This document shows, one piece after another, positions 49,599 through 58,893 of a DNA stretch of 64,000 nucleotides. A model generated the notes under the pieces. It did no database searches, had not been told where the DNA came from, and worked only from the letters and a program-made list of their open reading frames with translations. Origin of the DNA: an uncultured Bartonella sp. (GTDB taxonomy: Bacteria > Pseudomonadota > Alphaproteobacteria > Rhizobiales > Rhizobiaceae); contig NZ_CALYPR010000001.1 of NCBI RefSeq assembly GCF_945277285.1, positions 434,001 through 498,000 of the forward strand. The letters are read 5' to 3'. The first letter of the stretch is position 1. The number at the start of each line of letters is the position of its first letter. Made by a program: the position numbers and the translations under genes.

Positions 49599-50579
49599 AT
49601 GCAATATGCACATCTTGGCCGTTCAGGTCTTAAAGTTAGCCGTTTGGCATTAGGCACTATGAATTTCGGTTATTTAACCGATCAAAGGGAAGCAGAAAAT
49701 ATTATGGATGCTGCTGTCGACAATGGTATTAACCTTTTTGACTCAGCCGATATTTACGGAACCCGCCAATATCCGGAAATTCCGAAAGGAACCGGCATTT
49801 CAGAAGAAATTATTGGCAACTGGATTAAAAAAAGCGGTAAACGTGATAAAATTGTTCTAGCTACAAAACTTTATCAACCGATGGATTATGGGGTCAATGA
49901 CCGGCACCTTTCCGCTTATCATATTCGTCGGGCATGTGACGCAAGTTTAAAACGTCTTAATACAGACCATATTGATCTTTACCAGATGCACCATATTGAC
50001 CGCGGCACCCCATGGGACGAAATCTGGGAAGCCATGGATGTTCTCATCAAGCAGGGTAAAATTTCCTACGTCGGTTCGTCGAATTTTGCCGGTTGGCATA
50101 TTGCAACAGCACAGGAAAATGCAAAAAACCGCCATATGCTCGGTCTAGTCAGCGAACAGGATATCTATAATCTTAAAAACCGTGCCATAGAAACTGAAGT
50201 CATACCAGCCTGTCGTTATCATGGTGTGGGGTTGATTTTATGGAGTCCGCTTGATAGTGGCCTACTTGCCGGTGCTCTCGACAAGTTTGAGAATGGTCGC
50301 CGCAGCGACTTGAAAAATGTTGTTGCCCAATATCACGATCAACTGGTCGCCTATGAAAATTTATGCAAGGAATTGCATGAAAAACCGGCTGATATTGCGC
50401 TTGCATGGTGTCTTGCAAACCCTGTTGTAACCGCCCCTATTCTTGGCCCAAGAACCAAAACACAGTTAGAAGAAAATCTGCGGGCGGTCGATATTTCTTT
50501 ATCTAAAGAAGTACTCACGAAGCTAGATCAAATCTGGCCGGGGCCAAACGGTGAGGCTCCGGAAGCGTATGCGTGGTAA
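49599..50579 (+). CDS. Aldo/keto reductase
   Basis: The product is 326 residues, a TIM-barrel NADPH oxidoreductase. The catalytic tetrad is visible: Asp and Tyr in 'INLFDSADIYG', Lys in 'IVLATKLY', and His in 'LYQMHHIDRG'. The NADPH-binding end has 'APILGPRTKTQLEENL'. GAGG lies ahead of the ATG at 49599; the frame upstream of that is not typical. It resembles YghZ/potassium-channel beta-subunit-like reductases that detoxify aldehydes, but its substrate is unknown. Confidence 0.9.
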   Translation: MQYAHLGRSGLKVSRLALGTMNFGYLTDQREAENIMDAAVDNGINLFDSADIYGTRQYPEIPKGTGISEEIIGNWIKKSGKRDKIVLATKLYQPMDYGVNDRHLSAYHIRRACDASLKRLNTDHIDLYQMHHIDRGTPWDEIWEAMDVLIKQGKISYVGSSNFAGWHIATAQENAKNRHMLGLVSEQDIYNLKNRAIETEVIPACRYHGVGLILWSPLDSGLLAGALDKFENGRRSDLKNVVAQYHDQLVAYENLCKELHEKPADIALAWCLANPVVTAPILGPRTKTQLEENLRAVDISLSKEVLTKLDQIWPGPNGEAPEAYAW

Positions 50580-51494
50580 CCGGTAAAAATGTTCAGAAGG
50601 TGAAGCACGTTTTTGAAAAAACATAGGTTATCTTAAGGAAAGGGCGTTGATTGCGATCCAAATTAACAAAAAGAGTAAAGTTTATCAATTTGATATTCAA
50701 TTAAACTGTAGATATCAGTCGATGGTTCGTTTTTTTAAAAGGCACTTTCAAATACAACAAGGCACCTTGCTTGTTCGTTTTCCGTAGAAGGAAGCGTTTT
50801 AACTACTCAGGTTCTGATCTGATAATCAGCCATTCCAGTTATATATCTAATCAATAGCAAGACACAGTAGAAAAATCAGCTTCTGTGCCTTGCCTATGAA
50901 ATGAATTTACAATGCTATTTCTAATATCCGGAATATTTCGAAAAAATGAATAATTTTCACGCTTAAAGTGATCAGTGGAATAAATTTATATATATTTAAA
51001 TTCTTGTTATTATATTTAAATATATATAATATATAAATTTATTATTTTATTATATAAATAACTATAATATAATTATTTTGTTATCTATTTATATAACTCG
51101 ATAGCAAGTTAGAAAAAATAATTTATTATACAAATTGATAAAAAACTATTTTTTAGGTTGCTTTTTCCTAATTAAGAATCTTACTACTCTTTGTATATTT
51201 TTTTACAAAAATGTATTTTAATTTATATTGTAAATTTACATTAATTATATAAATTATATATATTATTTTTATATATACATTAAAACAATATTTTGATATA
51301 TTTTGTGTAAATAAATTTTATATTGGAAATGTTATGAATTATGTCAGGTCGGTCAACAAACAACCAAACTTGAATTTGGACAAAAAACTCGACTAAAATG
51401 GTTGGATTAAGATGATATTGCTTCTATACATTTTTGAACCAACCGAATAAAAATAGACTGGAAATATCTGCGGTTTTAACAAAGGGATAGGCTG
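50580..51494. other. AT-rich gene desert
   Basis: About 900 bases with no coding frame I can support. From 50940 to 51320 it is almost entirely A and T, with many ATATA and TTTATA strings and short self-complementary stretches. The last ~100 bases probably hold the etfBA promoter. No tRNA, transposon end or DnaA-box cluster seen. Confidence 0.5.
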
Positions 51495-52244
51495 ATGAAA
51501 ATATTGGTAGCTGTAAAACGCGTCATTGATTATAACGTCAAGCCACGCGTGAAAAGCGACGGAACAGGTGTCGAGCTAGCTAATGTCAAAATGTCGATGA
51601 ATCCGTTTGATGAAATCGCGCTTGAACAAGCTGTTCGTGAAAAAGAAGCCGGGCATGCAAGCGAAATTGTTGCTGTCAGTATCGGGCCGCAAGCTGCGCA
51701 AGAAACGTTGCGAACTGCCCTTGCCGTTGGTGCTGATCGAGCCATCCTTGTAACAACTGACGAAGAGGTTGAACCGCTTTCAGTTGCAAAAATTCTGAAA
51801 GCCGTTGTCGAAAGTGAAAAACCGGATATGGTTTTTCTTGGCAAACAAGCTATTGATGACGATTCTAACCAGACCGGGCAAATGCTTGCCGCCTTGCTTA
51901 ATTGGGGACAGGCAACCTTCGCATCAAAACTTGAAATCAAAGACAATGAAGCCATTGTAACACGTGAAGTAGATGGCGGTTTACAGACCATTGCTGTCAA
52001 ACTTCCGGCAGTTTTGACAGTCGATCTGCGTCTCAATGAACCGCGTTATGCATCGCTTCCCAATATTATGAAAGCACGCAAAAAGCCGATTGAACAAAAA
52101 ACATTGGATGATTTGGGTGTTTCCAATGAGCAGCGGCTTAAGATTCTCAAAGTTGAAGAACCGCAAGCACGCAAAGCCGGTGTAAAAGTTAAAAACGTTG
52201 CCGAGCTCGTCGAAAAATTGAAACAAGATGCTGGTGTCCTGTGA
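51495..52244 (+). CDS. etfB: Electron transfer flavoprotein beta subunit
   Basis: The 249-residue product pairs with EtfA to take electrons from acyl-CoA and other dehydrogenases. Recognised from '[19 protein letters not shown]', '[18 protein letters not shown]', and the AMP-binding '[25 protein letters not shown]' region, with '[26 protein letters not shown]' at the end. A strong GGGATAGG lies before the start. etfA follows after 22 bases. Confidence 0.95.
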   Translation: MKILVAVKRVIDYNVKPRVKSDGTGVELANVKMSMNPFDEIALEQAVREKEAGHASEIVAVSIGPQAAQETLRTALAVGADRAILVTTDEEVEPLSVAKILKAVVESEKPDMVFLGKQAIDDDSNQTGQMLAALLNWGQATFASKLEIKDNEAIVTREVDGGLQTIAVKLPAVLTVDLRLNEPRYASLPNIMKARKKPIEQKTLDDLGVSNEQRLKILKVEEPQARKAGVKVKNVAELVEKLKQDAGVL

Positions 52245-52266
52245 GCGTTAAGGGAAGGAATTTCTA

Positions 52267-53196
52267 ATGACCATTCTTTTATTGGCCGAACATAATAACA
52301 AGACCTTATCAGAACAGACGGCAAAAGCCCTCAGTGCAGCACGCAAAATCGGTGGCGATGTTGATATTCTTGTTTGCGGAAAAAATGCCCAGTCCGTGGC
52401 AGAGCAGGCTTCAAAGCTTGACAACGTACGAAAAGTATTTCTGGCAGAAGCCGACTATCTGGAACAGCAATTGGCCGAGCCTGTTGCGGCAACTATTGTT
52501 GCACAAAGTGGCGCTTATGATGTTCTGATGGCTGCTTCAACAACCAATGGCAAAAATATCATGCCGCGTGTTGCCGCTTCTCTTAATGTAATGCAAATTT
52601 CGGATATTATTGAGGTGGTCTCACCGGATACATTCAAACGTCCGATTTATGCAGGCAACGCGATTGAAACTGTCCAATCATCAGATACCAAAAAGGTAAT
52701 TACGGTGCGGACAGCTTCTTTCAAAGCCGACACCGATATTGGTTCTGCACAAATTGAAAAAATCTTGCCTGCAACTGATCCTTGCCTTTCCCGCTATATC
52801 GGTGAAACAGTGGAAAAAACTGATCGTCCTGAACTTACCTCGGCGAAAATTGTTGTATCGGGTGGACGCGGTCTTGGTTCGGAAGAAAATTTCATGTCTA
52901 TTTTGTTGCCACTTTCTAATAAACTCGGTGCTGCGGTTGGAGCAAGCCGTGCAGCCGTTGATGCCGGTTACGCTCCTAATGATTGGCAGGTCGGGCAAAC
53001 CGGAAAAGTGGTTGCACCTGAACTTTATATAGCTGTTGCTATTTCAGGAGCGATACAGCATCTGGCTGGCATGAAAGACTCGCGTGTTATTGTTGCAATC
53101 AACAAAGACGAAGATGCACCAATAATGCATATTGCCGATTATGCACTGGTGGGTGACCTCTTCGAAATTATTCCAGAGCTCACAAAGGCACTTTAA
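52267..53196 (+). CDS. etfA: Electron transfer flavoprotein alpha subunit
   Basis: The 309-residue FAD-carrying subunit. Recognised from '[21 protein letters not shown]', '[16 protein letters not shown]', the FAD signature '[48 protein letters not shown]' in the C-terminal third, and '[25 protein letters not shown]'. It is followed by the oxidoreductase gene after one base. Confidence 0.95.
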   Translation: MTILLLAEHNNKTLSEQTAKALSAARKIGGDVDILVCGKNAQSVAEQASKLDNVRKVFLAEADYLEQQLAEPVAATIVAQSGAYDVLMAASTTNGKNIMPRVAASLNVMQISDIIEVVSPDTFKRPIYAGNAIETVQSSDTKKVITVRTASFKADTDIGSAQIEKILPATDPCLSRYIGETVEKTDRPELTSAKIVVSGGRGLGSEENFMSILLPLSNKLGAAVGASRAAVDAGYAPNDWQVGQTGKVVAPELYIAVAISGAIQHLAGMKDSRVIVAINKDEDAPIMHIADYALVGDLFEIIPELTKAL

Positions 53197-53197
53197 A

Positions 53198-54853
53198 ATG
53201 AACGAATTACCTCCTCGTGAGAGTATGGAATTTGATGTTGTAATTGTCGGAGCTGGGCCGGCAGGCCTTTCTGCCGCTATACGACTAAAGCAGATCAATC
53301 CCGATCTGTCAGTTGTCATTGTTGAAAAAGGTGTCGAAGTTGGTGCCCATATTCTTTCAGGCGCTGTGGTTGATCCCATTGGCATTGATACGCTTCTACC
53401 TGATTGGCGCAGCGAACAAAACCATCCTTTCAAGGCGGAAGTCACAGAAGACCATGTACTTATCTTAAGCGAAACAACGGCCAGACAAATTTCCAACCGT
53501 ATTATGCCGAAGTTTCTTTCCAACCATGGCAAATACATTGTCTCTTTAGGGAATGTTTGCCGCTGGCTGGCTAAAAAGGCAGAAGCGATTGGTGTTGAAA
53601 TCTACCCCGGTTTTGCCGCGACAGAAATTCTTTATAACGAGCAAGATGCCGTCATTGGTATTGCTACCGGAGATATGGGCGTTACAAAGGATGGTAGCCA
53701 CGGCCCCAATTATATGCGTGGTATGGAACTTCTTGGCAAATATATCTTGATCGGCGAAGGTGCCCGCGGTTCACTTGCCAAAACACTCATTAAAAAGTTC
53801 GAATTAGATAAAGGGCGCTCGCCACAGAAATATGGTATCGGCATTAAAGAATTATGGGATATTGACCCGAAAAACCATCACCTTGGTTTAATTCAACATA
53901 CACTTGGTTGGCCTCTGGACGATGCTACAGGAGGTGGTTCTTTCCTTTATCATATGGAAAACAATCAGGTTTCTGTGGGGTTTGTTGTCCACCTCAATTA
54001 TAAAAACCCTTATCTTTCACCGTTTGAAGAATTTCAACGTTTCAAAACCCATCCTTCAATCCGTTCCATTTTTGAAGGGGGAAAACGTGTTGCCTATGGT
54101 GCCCGTGCACTTACCGAAGGTGGTTGGCAATCTGTGCCAAAACTTACATTTCCCGGTGGTGCCTTGATTGGCTGTTCGGCCGGTTTCATGAATGTTCCTC
54201 GTATCAAAGGCTCGCATAATGCGGTTTTATCGGGCATATATGCTGCAAATTCTATTGCCGGTGCTATTGCTTCTGGTCGCAGTCATGACGAGGTTGAAGA
54301 AATCGAAAATGGCTGGCGTGATAGTGCAATCGGCAAGGATCTTTATCCGGTGCGTAATGTCAAACCGCTTTTATCGAAATACGGCACAAAACGGGGTGTA
54401 CAACTAGGTGGTTTTGATATGTGGTGTCAAACATTGTTCCATTTTTCAATCTTTGGAACTCTGGATCACGGCCTGCCTGATTATGCCTATCTTGAACCGG
54501 CGGAAAAACATAAGCCTATCGATTATCCAAAACCGGATGGTGTCGTGAGTTTCGACCGGCTTTCGAGCGTTTTCCTTTCTAATACAAACCACGAAGAAGA
54601 TGAACCTGCACATTTAAAAGTAGCATCTATGGATGTTCAGGAAAAATCCGAACTGAATGTCTATGCCGGCCCTTCCACACGTTATTGTCCGGCTGGTGTT
54701 TACGAATGGATCGAAAAAGACGGTCGCGAAACCTATGTTATCAATGCGCAAAATTGCGTCCATTGTAAAACATGCGATATAAAAGACCCGAACCAGAATA
54801 TTACATGGACTTGCCCGCAAGGTGGCGAAGGGCCGCTTTACCCCAATATGTAA
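53198..54853 (+). CDS. Electron transfer flavoprotein:ubiquinone oxidoreductase
   Basis: The 551-residue membrane-associated enzyme passes electrons from ETF to the quinone pool. The FAD fold begins 'FDVVIVGAGPAGLSAAIRLKQ', followed by 'EKGVEVGAHILSGAVVDP', and the C-terminal 4Fe-4S cluster Cys residues are in 'INAQNCVHCKTCDIKDPNQN' and 'TWTCPQGGEG', ending 'YPNM'. The start at 53198 begins one base after the etfA stop; a longer frame to 53132 lies within etfA. With etfBA it completes a self-contained electron-transfer unit. Confidence 0.95.
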   Translation: MNELPPRESMEFDVVIVGAGPAGLSAAIRLKQINPDLSVVIVEKGVEVGAHILSGAVVDPIGIDTLLPDWRSEQNHPFKAEVTEDHVLILSETTARQISNRIMPKFLSNHGKYIVSLGNVCRWLAKKAEAIGVEIYPGFAATEILYNEQDAVIGIATGDMGVTKDGSHGPNYMRGMELLGKYILIGEGARGSLAKTLIKKFELDKGRSPQKYGIGIKELWDIDPKNHHLGLIQHTLGWPLDDATGGGSFLYHMENNQVSVGFVVHLNYKNPYLSPFEEFQRFKTHPSIRSIFEGGKRVAYGARALTEGGWQSVPKLTFPGGALIGCSAGFMNVPRIKGSHNAVLSGIYAANSIAGAIASGRSHDEVEEIENGWRDSAIGKDLYPVRNVKPLLSKYGTKRGVQLGGFDMWCQTLFHFSIFGTLDHGLPDYAYLEPAEKHKPIDYPKPDGVVSFDRLSSVFLSNTNHEEDEPAHLKVASMDVQEKSELNVYAGPSTRYCPAGVYEWIEKDGRETYVINAQNCVHCKTCDIKDPNQNITWTCPQGGEGPLYPNM

Positions 54854-55229
54854 AAAAACTGCGCTTGCAACGTCAATCTCTATATATTGTTTAAACGAAA
54901 AGTGACACCGGTGTGGTTTTCATTTTGTTTTGGAAAATAGTAAAAATTAAAAATTTAATTCTATTGTAACAGGGGTCTTTTCGCAAAGGGTGGCAAAAAA
55001 TCTTACGAATTTAACAGGATTAAAAAGTTCTTATCCGTTATAACTATCTGGCGATTGTTTGTAAGTTAGCTTGTCACCAACAAATAAAAAGCAGATCATA
55101 TAAAAGTTGGAAAAGAGCTTTGAATTTCTTAGAAACCGTTTCAGCAACCCACCAATGACGATGCCCGATCTTTTACTTATGTAGCACCGAAAGTAGAAAT
55201 TGCCTTTCACCATGCGCGCAAATTTTTGC
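54854..55229. other. Spacer between ETF-QO and glutamine amidotransferase genes
   Basis: About 375 bases between two convergent genes. No coding frame with support, and no strong terminator hairpin recognised. Confidence 0.4.
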
Positions 55230-55931
55230 TCATGCATTTTTCCCTATCTCGTCAAACCAGGCACTGAAAACATCTTCTGCTTTCTTACGCAAAGCCACTT
55301 TGTTAATTTTGGCAGCCTGTCTTAAATCAACTGGATTAATCTTTGCTTGGGCAAGTTCGCATGCATGGCCCACCAGCCAATGCTCGAAATAATCCAGATT
55401 TGCTTCAAGGTGAAACTGCAAGGCCAAAACATTATCGTAAGAAAAGGCCTGATTTGGACAAATAGCCGTTTCGGCAAGCCGCGTTGCTCCGTGTGGAATC
55501 TCGAACTTATCGCCATGCCAATGAAGAACCGGCGTTGTACCAATCAACCCCAGTGGGCTTTCCTTTCCAGCTTCAGTCAATTCAAGGCACGAAAAGCCAA
55601 TTTCCTTTTTTCCCATAAATTGAACTTTTGCCCCCAAGGCAGTTGCAATCATTTGAGCGCCAAGGCAAATTCCGATCATTGGCTTATGCAGTTTTAAAGC
55701 CTGATCAATAAGTGCTAATTCATCTTTAATGAACGGATATTGTTTGTCATCATAAACGCCAATAGGCCCACCCAGAATAATAACAAGGTCGATCTGGTCG
55801 ATAGAAATTTTGGGTAGATCATCAAGCGTTGCATCAACGTTTTGAATCCCATAACCATACTCTCTTAGCACTTCGCCAATGAGACCGGAATTTTCAAATT
55901 TTAAATGCTGTAATGCTAATGCTGTTCTCAT
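55230..55931 (-). CDS. Class I glutamine amidotransferase-like protein
   Basis: The product is 233 residues from the ATG at 55931, preceded by GGAG. The class I triad is present: the nucleophile Cys in 'MIGICLGAQMIATALG', and the His-x-Glu in 'LALQFHLEANLDYFE'. 'LVIILGGPIGVYD' marks the strand before it. It resembles stand-alone GMP synthase-like amidotransferases used in amino-group transfer or gamma-glutamyl hydrolysis. It is convergent with ETF-QO and divergent from the aminotransferase; a functional link is possible but unproven. Confidence 0.85.
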   Translation of the reverse strand: MRTALALQHLKFENSGLIGEVLREYGYGIQNVDATLDDLPKISIDQIDLVIILGGPIGVYDDKQYPFIKDELALIDQALKLHKPMIGICLGAQMIATALGAKVQFMGKKEIGFSCLELTEAGKESPLGLIGTTPVLHWHGDKFEIPHGATRLAETAICPNQAFSYDNVLALQFHLEANLDYFEHWLVGHACELAQAKINPVDLRQAAKINKVALRKKAEDVFSAWFDEIGKNA

Positions 55932-56209
55932 TTTATTCTCCAATGTGCTAACATCTGCCTATTTATTGAAGCAAAATAACTTTCGAAAGTTTGTCATCAA
56001 CAGCAACAAAAATTGAAAACACGAATAGTCGATATTGCCAAGAACTTTTTATTATGAAATCATTAAATTTCTTGATCGAGTTTGTAACGACAAGCTGTTT
56101 GATTGTTCCGGCACTGATACTTTTTGTTACTAAAGCAAAACACAAACACAACAGCCCATTCTTTTTCGCGCTCTAGAATCTGGTCCATCTATTATTTTGG
56201 AGTGCAAAT

Positions 56210-57622
56210 ATGGCTAAACCAGAAAAAATGACAAAATCTGATGCCAAGGCTTTCGAGTCCCGGCTGCTCACAGATGAGGCAAAATACTGCTCCTTCGGTG
56301 ATACTGTTCACTATGTAACCCCACCAAAAGTATTCGCTGGTTGCGAAGGCTCCTACATGTACGATCTGGAAGGCGTGCCCTACCTTGATCTCCAAATGTG
56401 GTATTCGGCCTGTAATTTCGGCTATGCAAACCCGCGTCTTGACAATGTTTTAAAAAAACAGATCGACACTTTACCGCAGGTTGCCAGCCAATATTTGCAT
56501 CCGACAAAAATTGAATTGGCCAAAATAATTGCCGAAGACATGAAAAAGAAATTCGGTCTTGATGGCCGTATCCATTTCAATGTCGGTGGTTCGCAATGTA
56601 TTGAAGATTCGTTGAAAGTTGTTCGTAATGCCAAGGCCGGAAAAAGCCTGATGTTTGCCTTTGAAGGCGGCTATCATGGACGCACGCTCGGTGCTTCTTC
56701 AATCACATCAAGCTACCGTTATCGCCGCCGTTACGGGCATTTCGGTGAACGCGCGATGTTTATGCCTTTCCCATACCCGTTCCGTCGTCCGAAGGGCATG
56801 ACAGTTGAAGAATATGGCGAGCATTGTGTCAATGAATTCGCCCGCCTTTTTGAAACCGAATATAACGGCGTTTGGGATCCGAGAGCAAACGAGACAGAAT
56901 ATGCCGCTTTCTACATCGAGCCTCTTCAGGGTACAGGCGGTTATGTTATTCCGCCACGGAATTTCTTTAAAGGAATTAAAAAAGTTCTTGACGAGCACGG
57001 CATTCTTCTTGTTGTCGATGAAATCCAGATGGGATTTTATCGTACCGGCAAATTGTGGTCGATTGAACATTTTGGTGTGACACCGGATGTTCTTGTTTTT
57101 GCAAAATCTTTGACCAATGGGCTTAATCCTTTAGGCGGACTATGGGCACGCGAAGAGCTGATTAATCCTAAAATGTTTCCTCCCGGGTCAACCCATTCGA
57201 CATTTGCTTCAAACCCGCTTGGCACAGCCCTTGGCGTTGAGGTGTTCCATATGCTTGCAGAAACCGACTATGAAACCATGGTCATGGAGAAGGGCAAGCA
57301 TTTTCTGGAAGGCTTACAAGACCTGCAAAAACGCCATCCAGAAATTGGTGATGTTGACGGTTTAGGCTTGGCGTTGCGTGCAGAAATCTGCACAGAAGAC
57401 GGCTTTACTCCGAACAAAGCATTGCTTGACCGCATGGTTGATATTGGTCTTTCGGGTGATCTTGATTGGCAAGGTAAGAAAACTGGCCTCGTTCTTGACG
57501 TGGGTGGTTATTATAAAAATGTTATCACGCTTGCCCCGTCCCTGCTCATCACAACGGAGGAAATTGACAAAGCAATTTCATTGCTTGACCAATTGATCAC
57601 ACGTGCCAAAAAAGAACAATAA
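56210..57622 (+). CDS. Class III pyridoxal-phosphate aminotransferase
   Basis: The product is 470 residues, fold type I. It shows 'NVGGSQCIEDSLKVVRNA' and 'EGGYHGRTLGASSITSSY' (phosphate contacts), 'VVDEIQMGFYRTGKLWSIEHF' (the Asp that binds the pyridine nitrogen) and the Schiff-base Lys299 in 'VFAKSLTNGLNPLGG'. The family covers ornithine, acetylornithine, putrescine, 4-aminobutyrate and related omega-aminotransferases; the substrate is not clear here. A hairpin at 57670 lies between it and the next genes, which continue on the same strand. Confidence 0.88.
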   Translation: MAKPEKMTKSDAKAFESRLLTDEAKYCSFGDTVHYVTPPKVFAGCEGSYMYDLEGVPYLDLQMWYSACNFGYANPRLDNVLKKQIDTLPQVASQYLHPTKIELAKIIAEDMKKKFGLDGRIHFNVGGSQCIEDSLKVVRNAKAGKSLMFAFEGGYHGRTLGASSITSSYRYRRRYGHFGERAMFMPFPYPFRRPKGMTVEEYGEHCVNEFARLFETEYNGVWDPRANETEYAAFYIEPLQGTGGYVIPPRNFFKGIKKVLDEHGILLVVDEIQMGFYRTGKLWSIEHFGVTPDVLVFAKSLTNGLNPLGGLWAREELINPKMFPPGSTHSTFASNPLGTALGVEVFHMLAETDYETMVMEKGKHFLEGLQDLQKRHPEIGDVDGLGLALRAEICTEDGFTPNKALLDRMVDIGLSGDLDWQGKKTGLVLDVGGYYKNVITLAPSLLITTEEIDKAISLLDQLITRAKKEQ

Positions 57623-57669
57623 AATTTTGTCGGGATCTGTTTAAAACCTTTTTGGCAAGATTTCCTCAT

Positions 57670-57695
57670 GAAGGGGGAAGAAATATTCCCCCTTC
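57670..57695 (+). terminator. Hairpin after the class III aminotransferase gene
   Basis: GAAGGGGGAA/TTCCCCCTTC, a 10-bp stem with a 6-base loop, 48 bases after the stop. The T-run after it is broken (TATTCCTT), so read-through is possible. Confidence 0.55.
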
Positions 57696-57792
57696 TATTC
57701 CTTACCTCACAGACAAACATTTATTGAAATTGGAACGCGATCATCGAACTTTAATCCACTTGCTTGCAATTTAACAGATAAACCGGTGGAAT

Positions 57793-58893
57793 ATGAAAAA
57801 TCAGAAAAAGATAGAAACTGTTATTCAAACTTGGTCAAACAAGCTGGAACCGGATTATCTTTTAGCGGATTTTTTGTTCTGTCCGCCGGTTGGTTTTCAA
57901 GCGGAAATTGAAGTTAGCGGATTGCCGGTTTTTTCAGCGCAATTTGATCTTACCACAACAATGGATGCCGATGATCGCAAGCGTTTGCAATCTCTACCTT
58001 TTTATAAATTATGGTCGCGTCTGTTAAAATTTGAAACATTGTTTGTCGGCACCACTGTTTCGGAGTTCTCACCTTTACCAACACCTTTTGAAGCCGGAAA
58101 GGCTGCACAATCTTTAAAAAATGATGCGGGAAAAAAATATCCGCTGGTGATTGTCAAAGACCTGCCTTCCCATTCCCCCCTTATCAGCAACGAAGATACA
58201 CAAAAAACCTCGACTTTTCTGGAAGAGCTGACAAAAGCCGGTTTTATTTTAGTTGAAGGTCAGGCACTTGCCTATGTTCCGGTTGATTATACATCACGCG
58301 AAGATTTTCTTTCGCGCTTTTCTAAGAACCGTCGCAAGGATTTCCGCCGCAAACTGCGTGTCATGGATGAATTGGACATTGAAGTTTTTAATAGCGAAGC
58401 CCCTTGCCTGCATGATGACAAGTTCGTTCAGGAGTTCTATCAACTTTATTTGCAAGTTTTCAAACAAAGCGAAATTCACTTCGACCTATTGAGCGAAGAT
58501 TTTTTCAAGAACCTGTTACAGACTGACGACAAAAGCCTGCGGGTGATCGTCTATCGTAAAGATGGCGAATTGATCGGCTATAATATTTGTTTTGTATTCA
58601 ACAATATGCTTGTCGACAAATATATCGGACTGGACTATCCGGCTGCCACCGATAACAATCTTTATTTTATCAGCTGGTTTTTCAACCTAGAATATGCGCG
58701 TTCAAATGATCTAAAATATTATGTAGCCGGTTGGACAGACCCAGAAATCAAAGCCTATCTCGGGGCAAAATTTGTCTACACGCGTCACGCTGTCTATGTT
58801 CGCAATCCAATTTTGCGCCGGATATTGAAACATTTTCAACACCATTTCGAAAGTGATGCCCATTTAGAACTTCAAGGAGACCCAAACCGATGA
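57793..58893 (+). CDS. FemAB/GNAT-like acyl- or aminoacyl-transferase
   Basis: The product is 366 residues, soluble. The C-terminal half fits the acetyltransferase-6 (BioF2/FemAB-like) fold: 'DFLSRFSKNRRKDFRRKLRVMDE', 'SLRVIVYRKDGELIGYNICFVFNNMLVDKYIGLDY', 'NLYFISWFFNLEYA' and 'DPEIKAYLGAKFVYTRHAVYVRN'. The N-terminal ~150 residues are not recognised. Proteins of this type transfer acyl or aminoacyl groups to amines or peptidoglycan precursors. It overlaps the next gene by four bases, so translation is coupled. Confidence 0.68.
   Translation: MKNQKKIETVIQTWSNKLEPDYLLADFLFCPPVGFQAEIEVSGLPVFSAQFDLTTTMDADDRKRLQSLPFYKLWSRLLKFETLFVGTTVSEFSPLPTPFEAGKAAQSLKNDAGKKYPLVIVKDLPSHSPLISNEDTQKTSTFLEELTKAGFILVEGQALAYVPVDYTSREDFLSRFSKNRRKDFRRKLRVMDELDIEVFNSEAPCLHDDKFVQEFYQLYLQVFKQSEIHFDLLSEDFFKNLLQTDDKSLRVIVYRKDGELIGYNICFVFNNMLVDKYIGLDYPAATDNNLYFISWFFNLEYARSNDLKYYVAGWTDPEIKAYLGAKFVYTRHAVYVRNPILRRILKHFQHHFESDAHLELQGDPNR

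Noticed and set aside
50940-51320. AT-rich segment considered as a replication origin
   Set aside because: No cluster of DnaA boxes and none of the usual origin neighbours (hemE, dnaA, repABC) in the window.
51530-52036. 168-codon frame antisense to etfB
   Set aside because: Lies wholly within etfB, with a Ser/Ala/Arg-rich product and no ribosome site.
55991-56176. 61-codon hydrophobic frame upstream of the aminotransferase
   Set aside because: An internal ATG at 56054 gives a possible 40-residue membrane peptide, but there is no good Shine-Dalgarno sequence; evidence too weak to list as a gene.
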